Origin: Arachis hypogaea
Taxonomy: Eukaryota; Streptophyta; Magnoliopsida; Fabales; Fabaceae
Assembly: GCF_003086295.3 (NCBI RefSeq)
Contig: NC_092050.1
Coordinates: 143,685,699 to 143,749,698, forward strand
Direction: 5' to 3'
Length of the DNA stretch: 64,000 nucleotides
A program made the translations under genes and the position numbers. Shown piece by piece: positions 47,874 through 59,845 of this stretch. Every line of letters begins with the position of its first letter. The stretch's first letter is position 1. The notes under the pieces were generated by a model. That model had not been told where the DNA came from. It did not search any database and saw nothing but the letters and a program-made list of their open reading frames with translations.

Positions 47874-50800
47874 ATCCTAGTGGACACGGGGGCAGACTCG
47901 AACATCATGTTTCGCAACGTCTTCGACGCCTTGGGACTACGTGATGCCGACCTGGCGACCCACCAGCACGGTGTGGTAGGGTTGGGTGATCACTTCATCA
48001 AGCCAGATGGGATCATCTCACTACCGACCTCCCTTGGACAAGGACAGAGGCGAAGAACGATAATGGCCGATTTTGTTGTCTTACGAGATTCCACTGCTTA
48101 TAATATCATCCTGGGGAGAAAACCCATCAATGACCTCGGAGCAGCGATTAGCACGAAACTGCTCGTAATGAAGTTTGTTACCGATGACGGATCCGTAGGG
48201 TCCATCAGAGGAGACTTGGAAACGGCAGTCGCTTGCGACCACGCCAGTCTCTCTCTTAGGAAAAAATCCAAAGAAGCATCCGGGGTTTTCCTTGCCGACC
48301 TGGATGCCAGGATAGACGACAAGCCCAGACCTGAGCCAGAAGGGGACTTGGAAAAATTTAGGGTTGGCGATGAGGATGAGAAGTTCACGTTCATAAACAG
48401 AAACCTCCCCCATGAATTAAAAGAACCTTTGATGAAGATGATCAGAGCCAACGCCGACCTCTTCGCCTGGACACCAGCCGATATGCCAGGGATAGACCCC
48501 TAGCTCATGTCACACCATCTGGCCGTCAAGCCAGAGGCCAAGCCAATGGCTCAGAGGAAGAGGAAGATGTCACAAGAAAGGGCAGAAGAGGTGGCCAGGC
48601 AGACAGCCAGCCTCCTTGAAGCAGGGTTCATCCGAGAGCTGGACTACTCGACTTGGCTGTCTAACGTGGTTTTGGTGAAAAAACACAGTAGGATGTGGAG
48701 AATGTGCGTGGACTACTCCGATCTCAACAAGGCATGCCCTAAGGATTGCTACCCCCTGCCCAACATTGACGCACTCATCGACGCAGCAGCGGGATACCAA
48801 TACCTGAGCTTCATGGACGCCTACTCTGGGTACAATCAGATACCGATGCACCGACCCGACGAGGACAAAATGGCATTCATAACACCAGGAGGGATCTATT
48901 GTTACAAGGTGATGCCGTTCGGTCTAAAAAACGCTGGCGCCACGTACCAAAGACTGATGAACAAGATATTCAATGAGCTCATAGGCAAGACAGTAGAAGT
49001 CTGTGTGGACGACATCCTCGCAAAAACCGCACGACCCGACGACCTCCTAAGAGACCTAGGGGATGTGTTCGCCTCCCTCCGACAGCACGGCATGAGGCTC
49101 AACCCGCTCAAGTGCGCCTTTGCCATGGAGGCTGGGAAGTTCTTGGGGTTCATGATCACCCAAAGAGGGGTAGAGGCCAACCCTGAGAAGTGCCAAGCGA
49201 TTCTCCAGATGAAGAGTCCGGGTTGCATCAAAGACGTCCAGCGGCTGGCGGGAAGGCTGACGGCGTTATCCCGTTTCCTCAGCGCATCGGCAGCGAAAGC
49301 CCTGCCCTTCTTCAATCTAATGAAAAAGGGGATAGCATTTGAATGGACCCCAGCATGCGAGGAAGCAATAACAGAGGAAGCACTTGCAATAACAGAGGAA
49401 GCACTTGCGGCAGTGCTCGTAAGAGAAGAAGGGAAAGCCCAGCAACCGATTTACTTCGTAAGCAGGGCCCTACAAGGAGCAGAGCTGAGGTACAGCAAAC
49501 TGGAAAAACTGGCGCTCACACTCCTAACCTCCTCTCGAAGGTTGAGGCAATACTTCCAGGGTCACCGTGTGGTCGTCAGAACGGATCAAGCGATCCGTCA
49601 AGTACTCCAAAAACCCGATTTGGCTGGAAGGATGATGACCTGGGCCATTGAGCTGTCCCAATACGACTTGCACTATGAGCCCCGTCACGCAATCAAGGCA
49701 CAGGCAATGGCATATTTCTTAGTAGAGGTAACGGGCGATCCCCCCGAAGAAACGGGCACACGGTGGAGGCTCCACGTAGACGGGGCCTCCAACCAAACGT
49801 CCGGGGGAGCCGGGGTCATCTTAGAAAGCCCGGCAGGAGTCATCTACGAACAATCGACCAAGTTCGAGTTTCCTGTGTCGAACAATCAAGCGGAATATGA
49901 AGCCCTCTTAAGCGGGATAATACTAGCTCGGGAAGTCGGGGCGACGAAGGTCGAAGTATGCAGTGACTCACAGGTCGTCACCTCACAGATAAGCGAAAGC
50001 TACCAAGCCCGAGACCCCCTCCTGCAAAAATACTTGGAAAAAGTTAAAGAAATGACAAGTCAGTTCCAAGAGGTCATGATCCAACACGTCCCAAGAGAAA
50101 GGAACACACGGGCGGACCTCCTGTCCAAAATAGCAAGCACGAAGCCAGGAGCGGGCAACCGGTCTCTCATCCAAGGCATGATGAAGGAGCCAACGGTCGC
50201 CCTCCATTTGACGAAGTCAAGCCCCTCATGGTTGGACCCCATCAGAAACTTCTTGGAACTCGGCAAGCTGCCTGACGATGAGAAAGCAGCCAAAACATTG
50301 AGAATGGAGGCGGCCAGATATGCGATCATACAAGGGCAACTGTTCAGGAAGGGGCTCAGCCAGCCCCTATTGAAGTGCTTGCACCCCGACCAAACGGACT
50401 ATGTACTTAGAGAAGTCCACGAGAGTTGTTGCGGCCACCACATCGGGGGCAAAGCCCTAGCGAGGAAGCTCATCCGAGCTGGATACTACTGGCCATCAAT
50501 GATGAAAGACTCGAGGGAATTTGTCAAAAAGTGCGTAAAGTGTCAACAAAACGCCAACTTCCACAAGGCGCCGGCTTCCGAGCTGAGCCTGCTGACGACC
50601 ACACGACCTTTCGCTCAATGGGGAGTTGACCTTCTGGGACCTTTCCCGGTTGGCCCAGGGCAAGTCAAATACCTCATAGTTGCCATCGACTACTACACCA
50701 AATGGATAGAGGCTGAGCCACTGGCCAGCATATCTTCCTCCAACTACCAGAAGTTCATGTGGAGGCAGGTGATAACCCGTTTCGGTATCCCGAAAGTCGT

Positions 50801-51449
50801 CATTTCAGATAATGGGACGCAATTCACTGACAATAAGTACACGGAGTTCCTCACCGGACTAGGAGTAAAACAGAAGTTTTCCTCAGTGGAACACCCCCAG
50901 ACAAATGGACAAGTGGAGTCCGCAAACAAAGTCATCTTACTTGGCCTCAAGAAACACCTAGACAACAAGAAAGGCGCATGAGCCGACGAGCTCGCTTCGG
51001 TCCTGTGGAACTACCGAACAACCGAGCAAAGCGCTACGGGGGAAACCCCTTTTCGCCTAACGTACGGGGCCGATGCGGTTATACCCGTTGAAATCGGCGA
51101 ACCGAGCCCGCGGCTACTACTTGCAGGTGTGGACGAAGCGGTGGAAAAGGACCTGGTGGAAGAGACGAGGGAGATGGCCCACTTGTCAGAAACGGCGTTG
51201 AAACAAAGAATAGCCCTGTGCTACAACGCTAAAGTCCTCAAGAGGGATTTTGAGGAAAGAGACCTCGTCCTGCGACGCAACGACGTCGGTCTACCGACCC
51301 CTGGAGAAGGGAAGCTGGCGGCAAATTGGGAAGGTCCCTACAGAATTAAAGAAGTGCTTGGCAAGGGTGCCTACAAGCTCGAGAGACTCGACGGCAAAGA
51401 AATACCTAGAACATGGAATGCAGGTAACTTGAGGAGGTTCTACTCCTAA
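47874..51449 (+). pseudogene. Tat pol: protease, RT, dual RNase H, integrase, with stops
   Basis: One frame runs to 51449 but is broken by TAG at 48501 and TGA at 50979. The protease has VDTGADSNIM (47880 on). In RT the usual catalytic YVDD reads CVDD (49002-49013), keeping both Asp; the LNKACPKDCYPLPNID and FMDAYSGYNQIPMHRPDEDK blocks are present. The first RNase H is damaged: a 21-bp tandem repeat (ITEEALA twice, near 49366-49407) sits where a longer segment is usual. A second, archaeal-type RNase H follows (LHVDGASNQTSGGAGVILES, NNQAEYEALLSGI, VEVCSDSQVV). Integrase keeps its zinc residues (HH...CVKC) and catalytic D-D-E (GVDLLGPF, SDNGTQF, NGQVESANK). The C-terminal part (51129-51449) ends RTWNAGNLRRFYS. 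Confidence 0.93.
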
Positions 51450-51964
51450 CTCGGGCACACCGACCGGGAGGCCAAACGGGCTCATATATGCTTGTTTTGT
51501 TCACATGTTAATTTTTAGCCCTTGTTACTTTTTAGCTATTTACTCCTATCGAATACTTGCCATGTTAACAAACTCGCCTAGCTGACGATTAATTATCACT
51601 TGTCAAAATATTTTCTTACTTATCTGTTGCTTCCCAATACGTGTCTCACACGATTGCGTCCTAAAACGGCATCCCGGGACTGATCACCCCGGGAACCATT
51701 TAGACCACAGCCATAACTAACGGCAGCGACAACACGACCAAAGCGGTCCAAAACCATTACCAACGTAAAACGGCAAAACGGGCACAAGCAATAAGCCCGC
51801 CCTAAAAAGGCGGTAATGGAAATAGTACAACAAGAAAAGACAAAAGATAATAATGACAAACCGGCCAGACGACTAAGATAAGCACAAGTTATAAAGTTTC
51901 AAATTACAAAACGTTCAGCAAAACGATCAGCAAATCCACACTAAAATATCCAAGTTACAATAGA
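51450..51964. other. Non-coding gap between pol and the antisense gene
   Basis: Pol (plus) and the antisense gene (minus) converge here, so this stretch must hold the 3' ends of both transcripts. No conserved frame is seen. Confidence 0.5.
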
Positions 51965-53809
51965 TCACTTCCTAGGCATGTCAACAATCTTGCCATCTTG
52001 AATCATCTTGAAGACCCCAATGGCCGACGTGTCAAAGTCGGGAGCCACGATCTTCACCTGAGCCTTCAGGGCATCCTCAGTCATAGAGATCGCGTTCTTC
52101 CCTTGCTCTTTGGTCGCTTTCAGCTTCTTCCGGAGCTCCTCGACCTCGACTTTAGCGGCTTTAGCCGACGACACGGCTTGGTCACGCTCCTTCTCCAAGA
52201 CCGCCACCTGACCCTGAGCGACGTTCAGCTGGCTCTCCAAGGTCATCTCCCGCTCAGCTAAACGGGCCACCGTCTCGTCGGAAGCCTTCAATTTCTCCTC
52301 GGCAGATGTCGTCTTTTCCTCGGATGCCTTGAGCTTCTCCCCCATCTCGGACAACTGGCTCTGGAGCAGCTCAACCTGCACCTTGAAGTCATTGTTTGCC
52401 TTGACAGAGGACTCGAGCTTCCTCCGGAGGGCCTGCATTCCCGACAACTCGAACTCAGTCTTTCGAGCTATCACGGCCCCCCGGAGCAAAGTACGGTACA
52501 TCCATCTCGCCTGTCCAGCCAGGTCGGTTCCATGAAAATGCTCCTCCGTCCCAGGGATCAGCTGCGAGTCGATAAAGGTTGTAGCATCGAAATTTCTCTC
52601 CATGATGGTGAGAGTCCCCTCCGGACTCGCAGACGCCCTCCCCATCTTAGGGGTGTGGATGAGTTCCACATCATCATCTTCCTGATGGGCAGAGGACGAG
52701 TGCCCGCCAACGACGACCTCGGGAAGGGGAGAAGCCTGTGTTCCTTCTGGGTTCTTGCCCGACATGTTGGTATCCTGGGGAGAGGGCACAGACTGACCCT
52801 CCTTCTCCCCGGAAGGCCCCTCCGACTTCCCGGCGTCTTTCTCTTCGGCCTTCTCCTCGTCACTTTCCTCGAAGAAGGTCTTCATCAAATTTTCAAGCCC
52901 TGTCACTGAGGCAAACATCTCCACTGCAACAAACAGATAAACGCGTCAGTCGTCAGATCAAGAAAAACAAGCAATAATAAACAGTACGAACACGAAACAA
53001 AACGACTCACGGATATAGCTCCTGGCGGCCTCCCGTTCACCCATGAGAAGATGGGGGTTCACGGGGTTCTTTCCAAAGAGGGCAAACAACACATCAGCTA
53101 CTTTCTTATCTACAGGGGACATCCCTTTGTACGTCACCTTGATAAACGGATTAGACCCCGCCCCAAAACTCCAATATGTTGGGATGAGACGCTCCCCCTC
53201 TAACGATAACCAAAAGGGATGGCGACCTTTAGCAGGGCGAACTTTGAAGAATTTGTCCTTGAACCCATGGTAAGAGTCCTCGAACAGACCAAATATCCTC
53301 CGACCTTGGGCGGACCGGAAAGAAAGGAACCCTTTGCTCGCCTTCCCTTGTTTGGAGGGGTTGGTGAGGTTGAAGAAAAAGAGGAAGACATCCACTAACG
53401 TCGGCAGCTCGAGATATTCACAGACCATCTCGAAACAGCGGATAGAAGCCCAACTGTTCGGATGGAGCTGCGACGGCGACACGGATATCCGACCAAGGAG
53501 AGACATCTGAAAATCGGAAAAAGGTAGGCGAACGCCGACCTGGGTAAACATGGCCTTGTAAAACCAGACCCAGTCGGCAACCCGGGGAGAACGGAGGTTG
53601 ATCTCGTACAACCGCTCGTCGGGGGCTGGAACGAAGGTCTCGTAGTTGATCTCCTCGTCCGTCCCCCCACATAAGTACCCGGCTTGCCGGAATTCCGTCA
53701 GCTCTCCCAGATCCATCTGGTTAGGCGAGTCCTTTATGTCCGAGGTCACCCATGCGTAAGGGTCGTAATTTGCGGCGGAAGTAGAAGTCCGAGCGACAAC
53801 ACGAGGCAT
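51965..53809 (-). CDS. Antisense gene of the Tat element: 'putative gypsy-type transposon' domain plus coiled coil
   Basis: Exon 1 is 53809-53011 and exon 2 is 52923-51965. The intron begins GTGAGTCG and ends TTGTTGCAG, and splicing joins the frames (RSYI-L-EMFASVTG), giving 585 residues with no stop. Residues about 60-260 match the plant transposon-associated domain PF04195: VPAPDERLYEINLRSPRVAD, RLPFSDFQMSLLGRISVSPS, FFFNLTNPSKQGKASKG, GRHPFWLSLEGERLIPTYWS. Residues about 285-350 are acidic and Ser/Pro-rich. A long heptad-type coiled coil covers about 426-541. A 5' UTR intron is likely (54100 back to 53812, GTAATCC...CTGTAG). The function is unknown. Antisense extra genes are known in Tat elements, and expression from the opposite strand is inferred. 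It is intact although gag-pol is broken. Confidence 0.88.
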
Positions 53810-54505
53810 ACCTACAGCGGGGTACCACTCCGTTAGACTATGAGATTGGGAGCCCGGAAAACACCCAGAAACTATGCTTATCCTACTGAATAGTTAAAAT
53901 TAAACATGGAAAAGGCTACACTTGTCAAGCAAGCTACCTAAAAACCTACCCCGGAATGGTACCCCTCCCTTAACCCATTTACCCAAGCACGGGAGAGTCA
54001 TCTAGTAACAAAAACCAAACGAGACGACAGGAAACACAAAAGCAAACGCAAGTAATAGACATTCAACAACAAGGCAAAAAGAGAGAAGCCCAAGGATTAC
54101 CTGAATTTGTTGCGAGGATCTAAAAAAGACGAAGGGAAGATGCGTGAGGATATCACACCAGTGCTCTGAGATCTTCGAAAGAGGGAGGAAGAGATGGCAA
54201 GAAGATAGAAGAAGCAGGAGTGTAAAAAAGAGGAATAAAGCGAAAACGAACCATTTAAAACTATCCCCAGAGAGCGCGAAAGACTGGGGGCAAAATAGTC
54301 TTTGCGTACGGGGATTCCCAACCCATTATGAACATTCAATGCTCAGCACGGAGAACGAAGCGCTGAACGGTTACCTCAGTAACCAAAGGACACGCGCGCA
54401 AGGGACACGTTCCCCCTACGAGCGGCCGATTTGGCGACGACCTATGAAGAAAGAAAGAACGCGCCACAAATAGTCCTCACGGCTACCACTGGCGCGTGGG
54501 GGCAC
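53810..54505 (-). promoter_or_regulatory. Leader and presumed promoter of the antisense gene
   Basis: Reading leftwards from the 3' LTR, this 0.7 kb has no conserved coding frame. It contains an intron-like segment in the leader: donor CAAATTCAG|GTAATCC at 54101/54100 and acceptor CCGCTGTAG at 53812, two bases before the ATG. The promoter itself could lie here or in the 3' LTR; I could not fix a TATA box. Confidence 0.45.
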
Positions 54506-54920
54506 TGTTATGGCCCGGCCCAAACCTTCTGCTGGCTTGGGCCGACCCGAGCTCCACCCGACCCGGGCGGTCAGGGATCGGGCGCCCCATCGCCGACCCG
54601 GACACGCGTCCGTAACAGCTCTCCCACAGTTGTGAAGGGAGCGCCTCGAGAATAGTGGGCCTGCCTTTACAGGGCCCACTCTGACAATATATAAGGGGAA
54701 GATTGGCTCTTCCCCCAAGGTACGTCACATATCACATTACCCTTTCTGCCTGCACATTTACTGACAAGAGCGTCGGAGTGTCTTTGCAGGTGGCACCCCC
54801 TTTTTTCACACGAAGTACTCGGGACCTCGCGCATCTCTGGCCGGTAGTCCACGACCTGACGAGCCCCTACCATCTCCCAGGATCTTCACCCGAACCGACC
54901 GGAAACCGACTTACCGAACA
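54506..54920 (+). repeat. 3' LTR of the Tat element
   Basis: The LTR is 415 bp with the same ends as the 5' LTR. It follows GGCGCGTGGGGGCAC (polypurine tract region 54491-54505) and holds GATTGGCTCTTCCCCC, part of which is missing in the 5' LTR. Confidence 0.95.
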
Positions 54921-54936
54921 AAAAATAATAATAATA

Positions 54937-55152
<216 letters not shown>

Positions 55153-55309
55153 CAAACAATTCAGTATAATAAAATAGTCCTCTCTCTTGTTTACTTTTAT
55201 TTTTCATTCCTAACTGAGGATAATATATAACATGCACAAAACTTTGATACATATCAAACATTCAATGCAAAAATATTGATACGACTAAGATAGTATAACT
55301 AATTTCTTG

Positions 55310-55400
55310 CCAATGAGTAATAGCTCAAATGGCATAGTCTCCCCATACTCAATTAAAAGATTGCGGGTTCGAGTCTCCTATCTTTGGTAAAAAAAAAAAA
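55310..55400 (+). repeat. tRNA-derived SINE-like unit
   Basis: TAGCTCAAATGGCATAG (55321-55337) fits a pol III A box. GGTTCGAGTCTCC (55366-55378) fits a B box about 35 bases later. A short TATCTTTGGT stretch and a poly-A run (55388-55400) follow. These are hallmarks of plant SINEs, but no cloverleaf is present, so it is not a tRNA gene. Confidence 0.6.
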
Positions 55401-56194
55401 TATAACTAACCTTTTGGTCGATATAAAATAGAAAAATATATTTTTAAATAAAAAAAATATATATAAGAATATTTAATCAAATATGTTATATTTTTTAAGT
55501 ATTAACGTGAGAATGTTACTTTAGTATTTTTTTACATCGTACTCTTATTCTAGTACTCTCAATAATCTGATTCTTAATATTAATTTTAATATTAATTTGG
55601 AATCCAACATTTATGATTTTATTATTATCTATGATTAATTTTTTTACTTAATTTATCTTTTTCAATGGAATCATAATCTATATTATAAAAAATTACACTA
55701 AAATATAGTATACGAGAATTACAATTATAAAAGAGAGTACTAAAAATAATAAAAAAAATTAAATATTTACTTTGTAGTAATTGAAAAAAATCTAAAAGTT
55801 CTTGATGATCTTTTTTATATAGTATATTTTTAGTATTTTTAGTACTCTTTTTTAGTATGCTATAATTTTTTACTATTATTATTATTTACAGTTAATTTTT
55901 TGTTTAATTTACTTTACCTAATAGAATCAATAAATCATATTATAAAAAGATAATAACAAACATAATACACAAAAATCACAATTATAAAAGTATATAATGT
56001 CAAACAAATAGTTGAAAAAAATAAAAATAATAAATAATAAAAAAATAGAGCTCATATAAATAGAAATAATAATAATTCTATAAATAATACAATAATATAC
56101 ATAAAGGATAAAGTTGGTAAAAGGTAAATAAATAGTTAGTATCCATGGCTAAAAGCCCATTAAGAAAACGCAGAAGCTAAAAATAGTTACTTCT
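55401..56194. other. AT-rich spacer with a diverged direct repeat
   Basis: No gene is seen. Text around 55620-55760 and 55873-56000 is a diverged direct repeat about 250 bases apart, sharing TTATAAAAA-ATTACA and ACAATTATAAAAG phrases. Confidence 0.45.
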
Positions 56195-56205
56195 TATAAA
56201 CGTGG

Positions 56206-56731
56206 AGTTAAATCTCAATTTAGCCCCTGAAATTTAGCCCGATGCTCAGAATGATCCCTACAATTTCGTTGGCCCCAATTAGAACCCCTAAATTTGTAAT
56301 TGTGGCTCCAACTTGCCCCTGCGATCATCTCCGTCACCAGAATGCTGATTTGATGCAATTGCATGATACGGTGGACACTACTTAAACGACGGCGCATTGG
56401 TTTAGCGTCCAAACCCTTTGAAAACCACGTTGTTTCAGTTTTTTGTGGGTTAAAACTCTTTCTTTTCACTACGACGATTATAAGTTGGCAAACATCAAAA
56501 AAATCCTTACACTACGTGGTTGGTTTCCAAAGGGTTTGCGCGCGAAACCAATGCGCGTAGTGTCCATCATGTCATGCAATTGCGCTAGATCATCATTCCG
56601 GTGACGGAGATGATAGCGGGACAAACTGGAGCCACAATTATAAATTTAGTGGTTCTAATTGGGCTAACGAAATTGTAGAGGTCATTTTGAGTATCAGGCC
56701 AAATTTCAGGGGCCAAATTGAGATTTAACTC
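56206..56731. mobile_element. Palindromic MITE (TSD of 9-11 bp, TATAAACGTGG)
   Basis: The arms are inverted copies over almost the whole length. AGTTAAATCTCAATTT (56206-56221) pairs with AAATTGAGATTTAACT (56715-56730), and CCAAACCCTTTG with CAAAGGGTTTG nearer the centre. TATAAACGTGG occurs at 56195-56205 and 56732-56742. The length of the duplication fits Mutator-like or foldback elements. There is no coding capacity. Confidence 0.9.
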
Positions 56732-56899
56732 TATAAACGTGGTTTTGATAGCAAATCACTTTTGCATTTATGAAAAAAAAAATTTGCCAAACCAAAAGTT
56801 GAAACTTTCAAAAAGTCTAAATGTATTCCTTTTCTTTCAACGGTTTCCAAATACACCCAAAATACCCTAAAACTCCAACAATGAAATCTCCAAAAGTTT

Positions 56900-57200
56900 C
56901 GCAAATTACGGATATATATAAGTGCCCATAAATCGTGGGAGGATACCACGGTTTATATCCAAACATCATTCTTCATAAACTATGGGTGGATAGCACGATT
57001 TATGTCCCCATTACGACTTCCATAATCCGTAGTAGGGTCACACAATTTCCTTATTTGATGATTCCTTTATAAACTGCACAGTTTGTATATACTTTTTAAA
57101 ATATGAGAAAATTTCACGGTTTATATAGATATATTTCAAGACATACAAATAATTAAATTTGTATTGTTGCATTTAAGTAAATTTTTCTTCTTTTTATTTT
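56900..57200 (-). repeat. ATAAACCGTGG repeat cluster, inverted right copy
   Basis: The same vocabulary on the opposite strand includes GATACCACGGTTTATATCC (56942-56960) and CATAAACTATGGGTGGATAG (56973-56992). It is more diverged than the left cluster. Confidence 0.75.
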
Positions 57201-57349
57201 ATATAGATAAATTACCCTTTTATCTTTAAACAAATAACAGATACATTTTTTTTATTTTTATATAGTCTTTCCTCGAGTTAACGTGATATTCAAGTTATTA
57301 TTTATTTATATTTTTCCTCAAAGTCTATTGTTATGTTTTCAACTTAAAA

Positions 57350-58900
57350 GGACCGTCACTAAACTGATAAATTTATTATCTATTACTAATTTTATAATTA
57401 AAATATATTATATATTATTTTTTATTATAATTAAAATTAAATATATTTTTTTAAAAGAATTAAAGAGTTTTATTCTCTTTTTTATTAATTTTATAATTAA
57501 AATATATCACATGTCACTCTTTTATTATAATTAAAATTAAATTTTTTCTTCTAAAATTAAGAATTTTTTTTCTATTATTTTTATTTTTTATCACAAAAAT
57601 ATGTCATATGTCACCCTTTCATTGTAATTGAAATCAAATCTTTCCCTTTAAAATTAAAAAAAAAAATTTCTCCTTCTCCCTCTCCCTTTATCTGTTCTTC
57701 TCATTTCTTCAACCGCTCTATCTTTTTTATATATCATTATCAATAACTAATTATAAATTTGACAATCAAAATGTACAACATAACATTCTTTAATTGTATT
57801 AAAATTAAAATTAAAATTAAAATATAGTTATATTATATATTATATTATATTATATAAAGCTATTTAATTTAATAATAAAATGTGTCACATAGTACTTTTA
57901 TTAAACTTGAGAAAAAATATTTTCTTCCAAAATTAATAAATTCCCTTCCTAAATTCTCTCATCTACCTCTCTCTTTTTTTTCTATTTCTCTCTACCTTTC
58001 TCACTCTCTATATAATTTATTATATGAATATATTATATATTATTATCTAATTTAATAACCAAATGTGTCACATGACATTCTCTTATTAAAATTGAGAGAA
58101 AATATTTCCTCTAAAACTCTTTTTCTAAATTCTCTCGTTTATCTCTTTCCCTTTTTCTATTTTTCTTTACCCTTCTCACTCTATATATAATTTATAATTT
58201 ATATTTTATATTAGTAATTTGAGAAATCAAAATTTGTCACCTGATATTTTTTTATTATAATTAAAATATTTTTTTCTTTCAACATTAACAAACTCCCTCC
58301 CTCCCTCAATCTTCATCTTTATCTTTTTCTCTCTTTTCTCTTATTCTCTATTTTTTCTATCTTTTGTTTTACAAAAAATAAAATTAATAAAATAATATAA
58401 TTCAAATAAAAAATAATATTCTTATTATATAAATATTTTTTACTTTTTTATTTAGTTTTAAACTTTTACTACTTATCTTTTTAATCTATATTTTCATTTC
58501 TCTTCTTTCAAATATTTATTAAATATAATTTGGAAAGAATACTAATATTATAATTAAAAGTTAAAATCAAGATTTAATTGTTTAAAAAAATTGATTTTGA
58601 GTTAATTTTATAACTATTAATATATTTTTTTATACTAATATCTAATTATATTTTTATATACACAGAGAAAAAAATATTATTTTTAAATAGCATACATAAA
58701 AATTAATTATTTCTATTTGTATAACAGATTTAATACTTAATCAAAAGTATACAAGTTAAATTGTTTCAAATTTTAGATAACGAATATTAAAATTAATTAT
58801 TAGTAATAAATTAAACTCTTTCACATAAAAATAATAACTAAAAATCTTATTATTTGATTTTTTATCTACAGAGATCCTGATCTTTTTAATCGACAGAGAC
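57350..58900. repeat. Degenerate AT-rich tandem repeats
   Basis: A 150-200-base unit recurs five or six times with strong divergence. Each unit has (A)ATTTAATAATCAAAATGTG, TCACATGACATT(C)TTTTATT, AAAATTGAGAAAAAAT and CTCTCNTTTATCTCT(T)TCC-like blocks (57480-57560, 57585-57720, 57760-57970, 58040-58190, 58200-58370). Pieces of the same text, inverted, lie inside the 36543-37877 element. I see no gene. Confidence 0.65.
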
Positions 58901-59461
58901 TTTTGTCACTTACAATTTTTTTATAAAAATAATTTAATTTTATAAATCTTTTGTACTATAATCTATAATGTTAGGACAAAGCTAACGTAATTTTAAAAAA
59001 TTTATATTTTCATAATGTAATTACGAATAAAAATACTAATAGAAATCTAATTGAAAATAAATTTTTGATAGTTAAATTTTAGGCAATTTTTTTTATATTC
59101 ATAATTTTTTTTAATGTTTTTTTCTTTCTTCAAATAACACTCGTCTTAACAACATCACAACTTTACCTATTGTCGTTGGTTGGCCATCCTCCACCACTGT
59201 TGAGTGCTAACCACTCTAAACATTATTCTAAGAGAAAATATTGGAAAATAATGATAATAGTGAACAATATGACAATAGATTAAAAAAATAAAATTAAAAT
59301 AAAAAATTAAATTATTAATTAATTATTTAATTTTAAATTTTAAAATTTAAATGTGTTAGTTATGGTACAATTGGTATCTATTGTCTCTGTCACTATCTCT
59401 ATGGAACTTCAGTGCTACACAGTTCAAAACAACCATCGCCATCCTAGAACCATAACCCGAA

Positions 59462-59845
59462 AACAATACGGGATCAATCGGCATCCTCCTCATCGAAAAA
59501 GTCCTTCTATATCTCGAACAAGAGCTCGACAAGTACTACAACCTCTTCTGCGGTATTGATCCATCACAGAGGGATGTCGTCCTCCCCAACCATGCCGCCT
59601 CCATACGCGTCGTCATAGCCAACTCCAACGGCGGACCCGATGCGGCACTCATTGAGGCGCTGCCCAAGCTGGAGATTGTTTCGAGCTTCAACGTCGGCGT
59701 GGATAGGATCGATCTCCAGAAGTGCAAGGAGAAAGGGGTTAGGGTTACAAACATCATCGACGCCGTCCTTCCTCCCATGGATTCGACTCCTCCTCCTCTT
59801 CCATCTCTGGCCGCTGCGCGTTCGAGTTCGAAGTCCACGGAGTAG
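59462..59845 (+). pseudogene. Hydroxypyruvate/glyoxylate reductase-like (2-hydroxyacid dehydrogenase) fragment
   Basis: An open frame without its own ATG reads IGILLIEKVLLYLEQELDKY, DVVLPNHAASIRVVIANSNG, ALIEALPKLEIVSSFNVGVD and RIDLQKCKEKGVRVTNIID. This is the N-terminal part of the D-isomer-specific 2-hydroxyacid dehydrogenase family (plant HPR2/HPR3-type), which reduces hydroxypyruvate or glyoxylate with NADPH. Similarity stops after about 100 residues, where unrelated Pro/Ser-rich text leads to a TAG at 59843. The NAD(P)-binding core and catalytic residues are absent. The start lacks the usual Met and there is an AT-rich break upstream. It is a gene fragment, perhaps captured by a transposon. 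Confidence 0.75.

Larger units (their letters stand above)
45660..54920 (+). mobile_element. Tat/Retand-lineage gypsy retrotransposon carrying an antisense gene
   Basis: LTRs at 45660-46065 and 54506-54920 are nearly identical: I count about five substitutions, two single-base indels and one 11-13-base indel around TTGGCTCTTCCC. A primer-binding site follows the left LTR and the purine-rich GTGGGGGCAC precedes the right one. Plus-strand gag, protease, RT, RNase H, a second archaeal-type RNase H, and integrase define the Tat lineage of Ty3/gypsy. Between pol and the 3' LTR a two-exon gene runs antisense (51965-53809). gag-pol has several stops and frameshifts. Flanks are AATAA (left) and AAAAA (right) in an (AAT)n tract, so the target duplication is imperfect. 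Base composition is much richer in G+C than its surroundings. Confidence 0.96.

Noticed and set aside
55321..55378. tRNA gene suggested by A and B boxes
   Set aside because: No acceptor stem or anticodon arm can be formed; the A-rich tail fits a SINE.
57283..57534. 83-residue plus-strand open frame
   Set aside because: Ile/Phe/Lys-rich translation of AT-rich tandem repeats.
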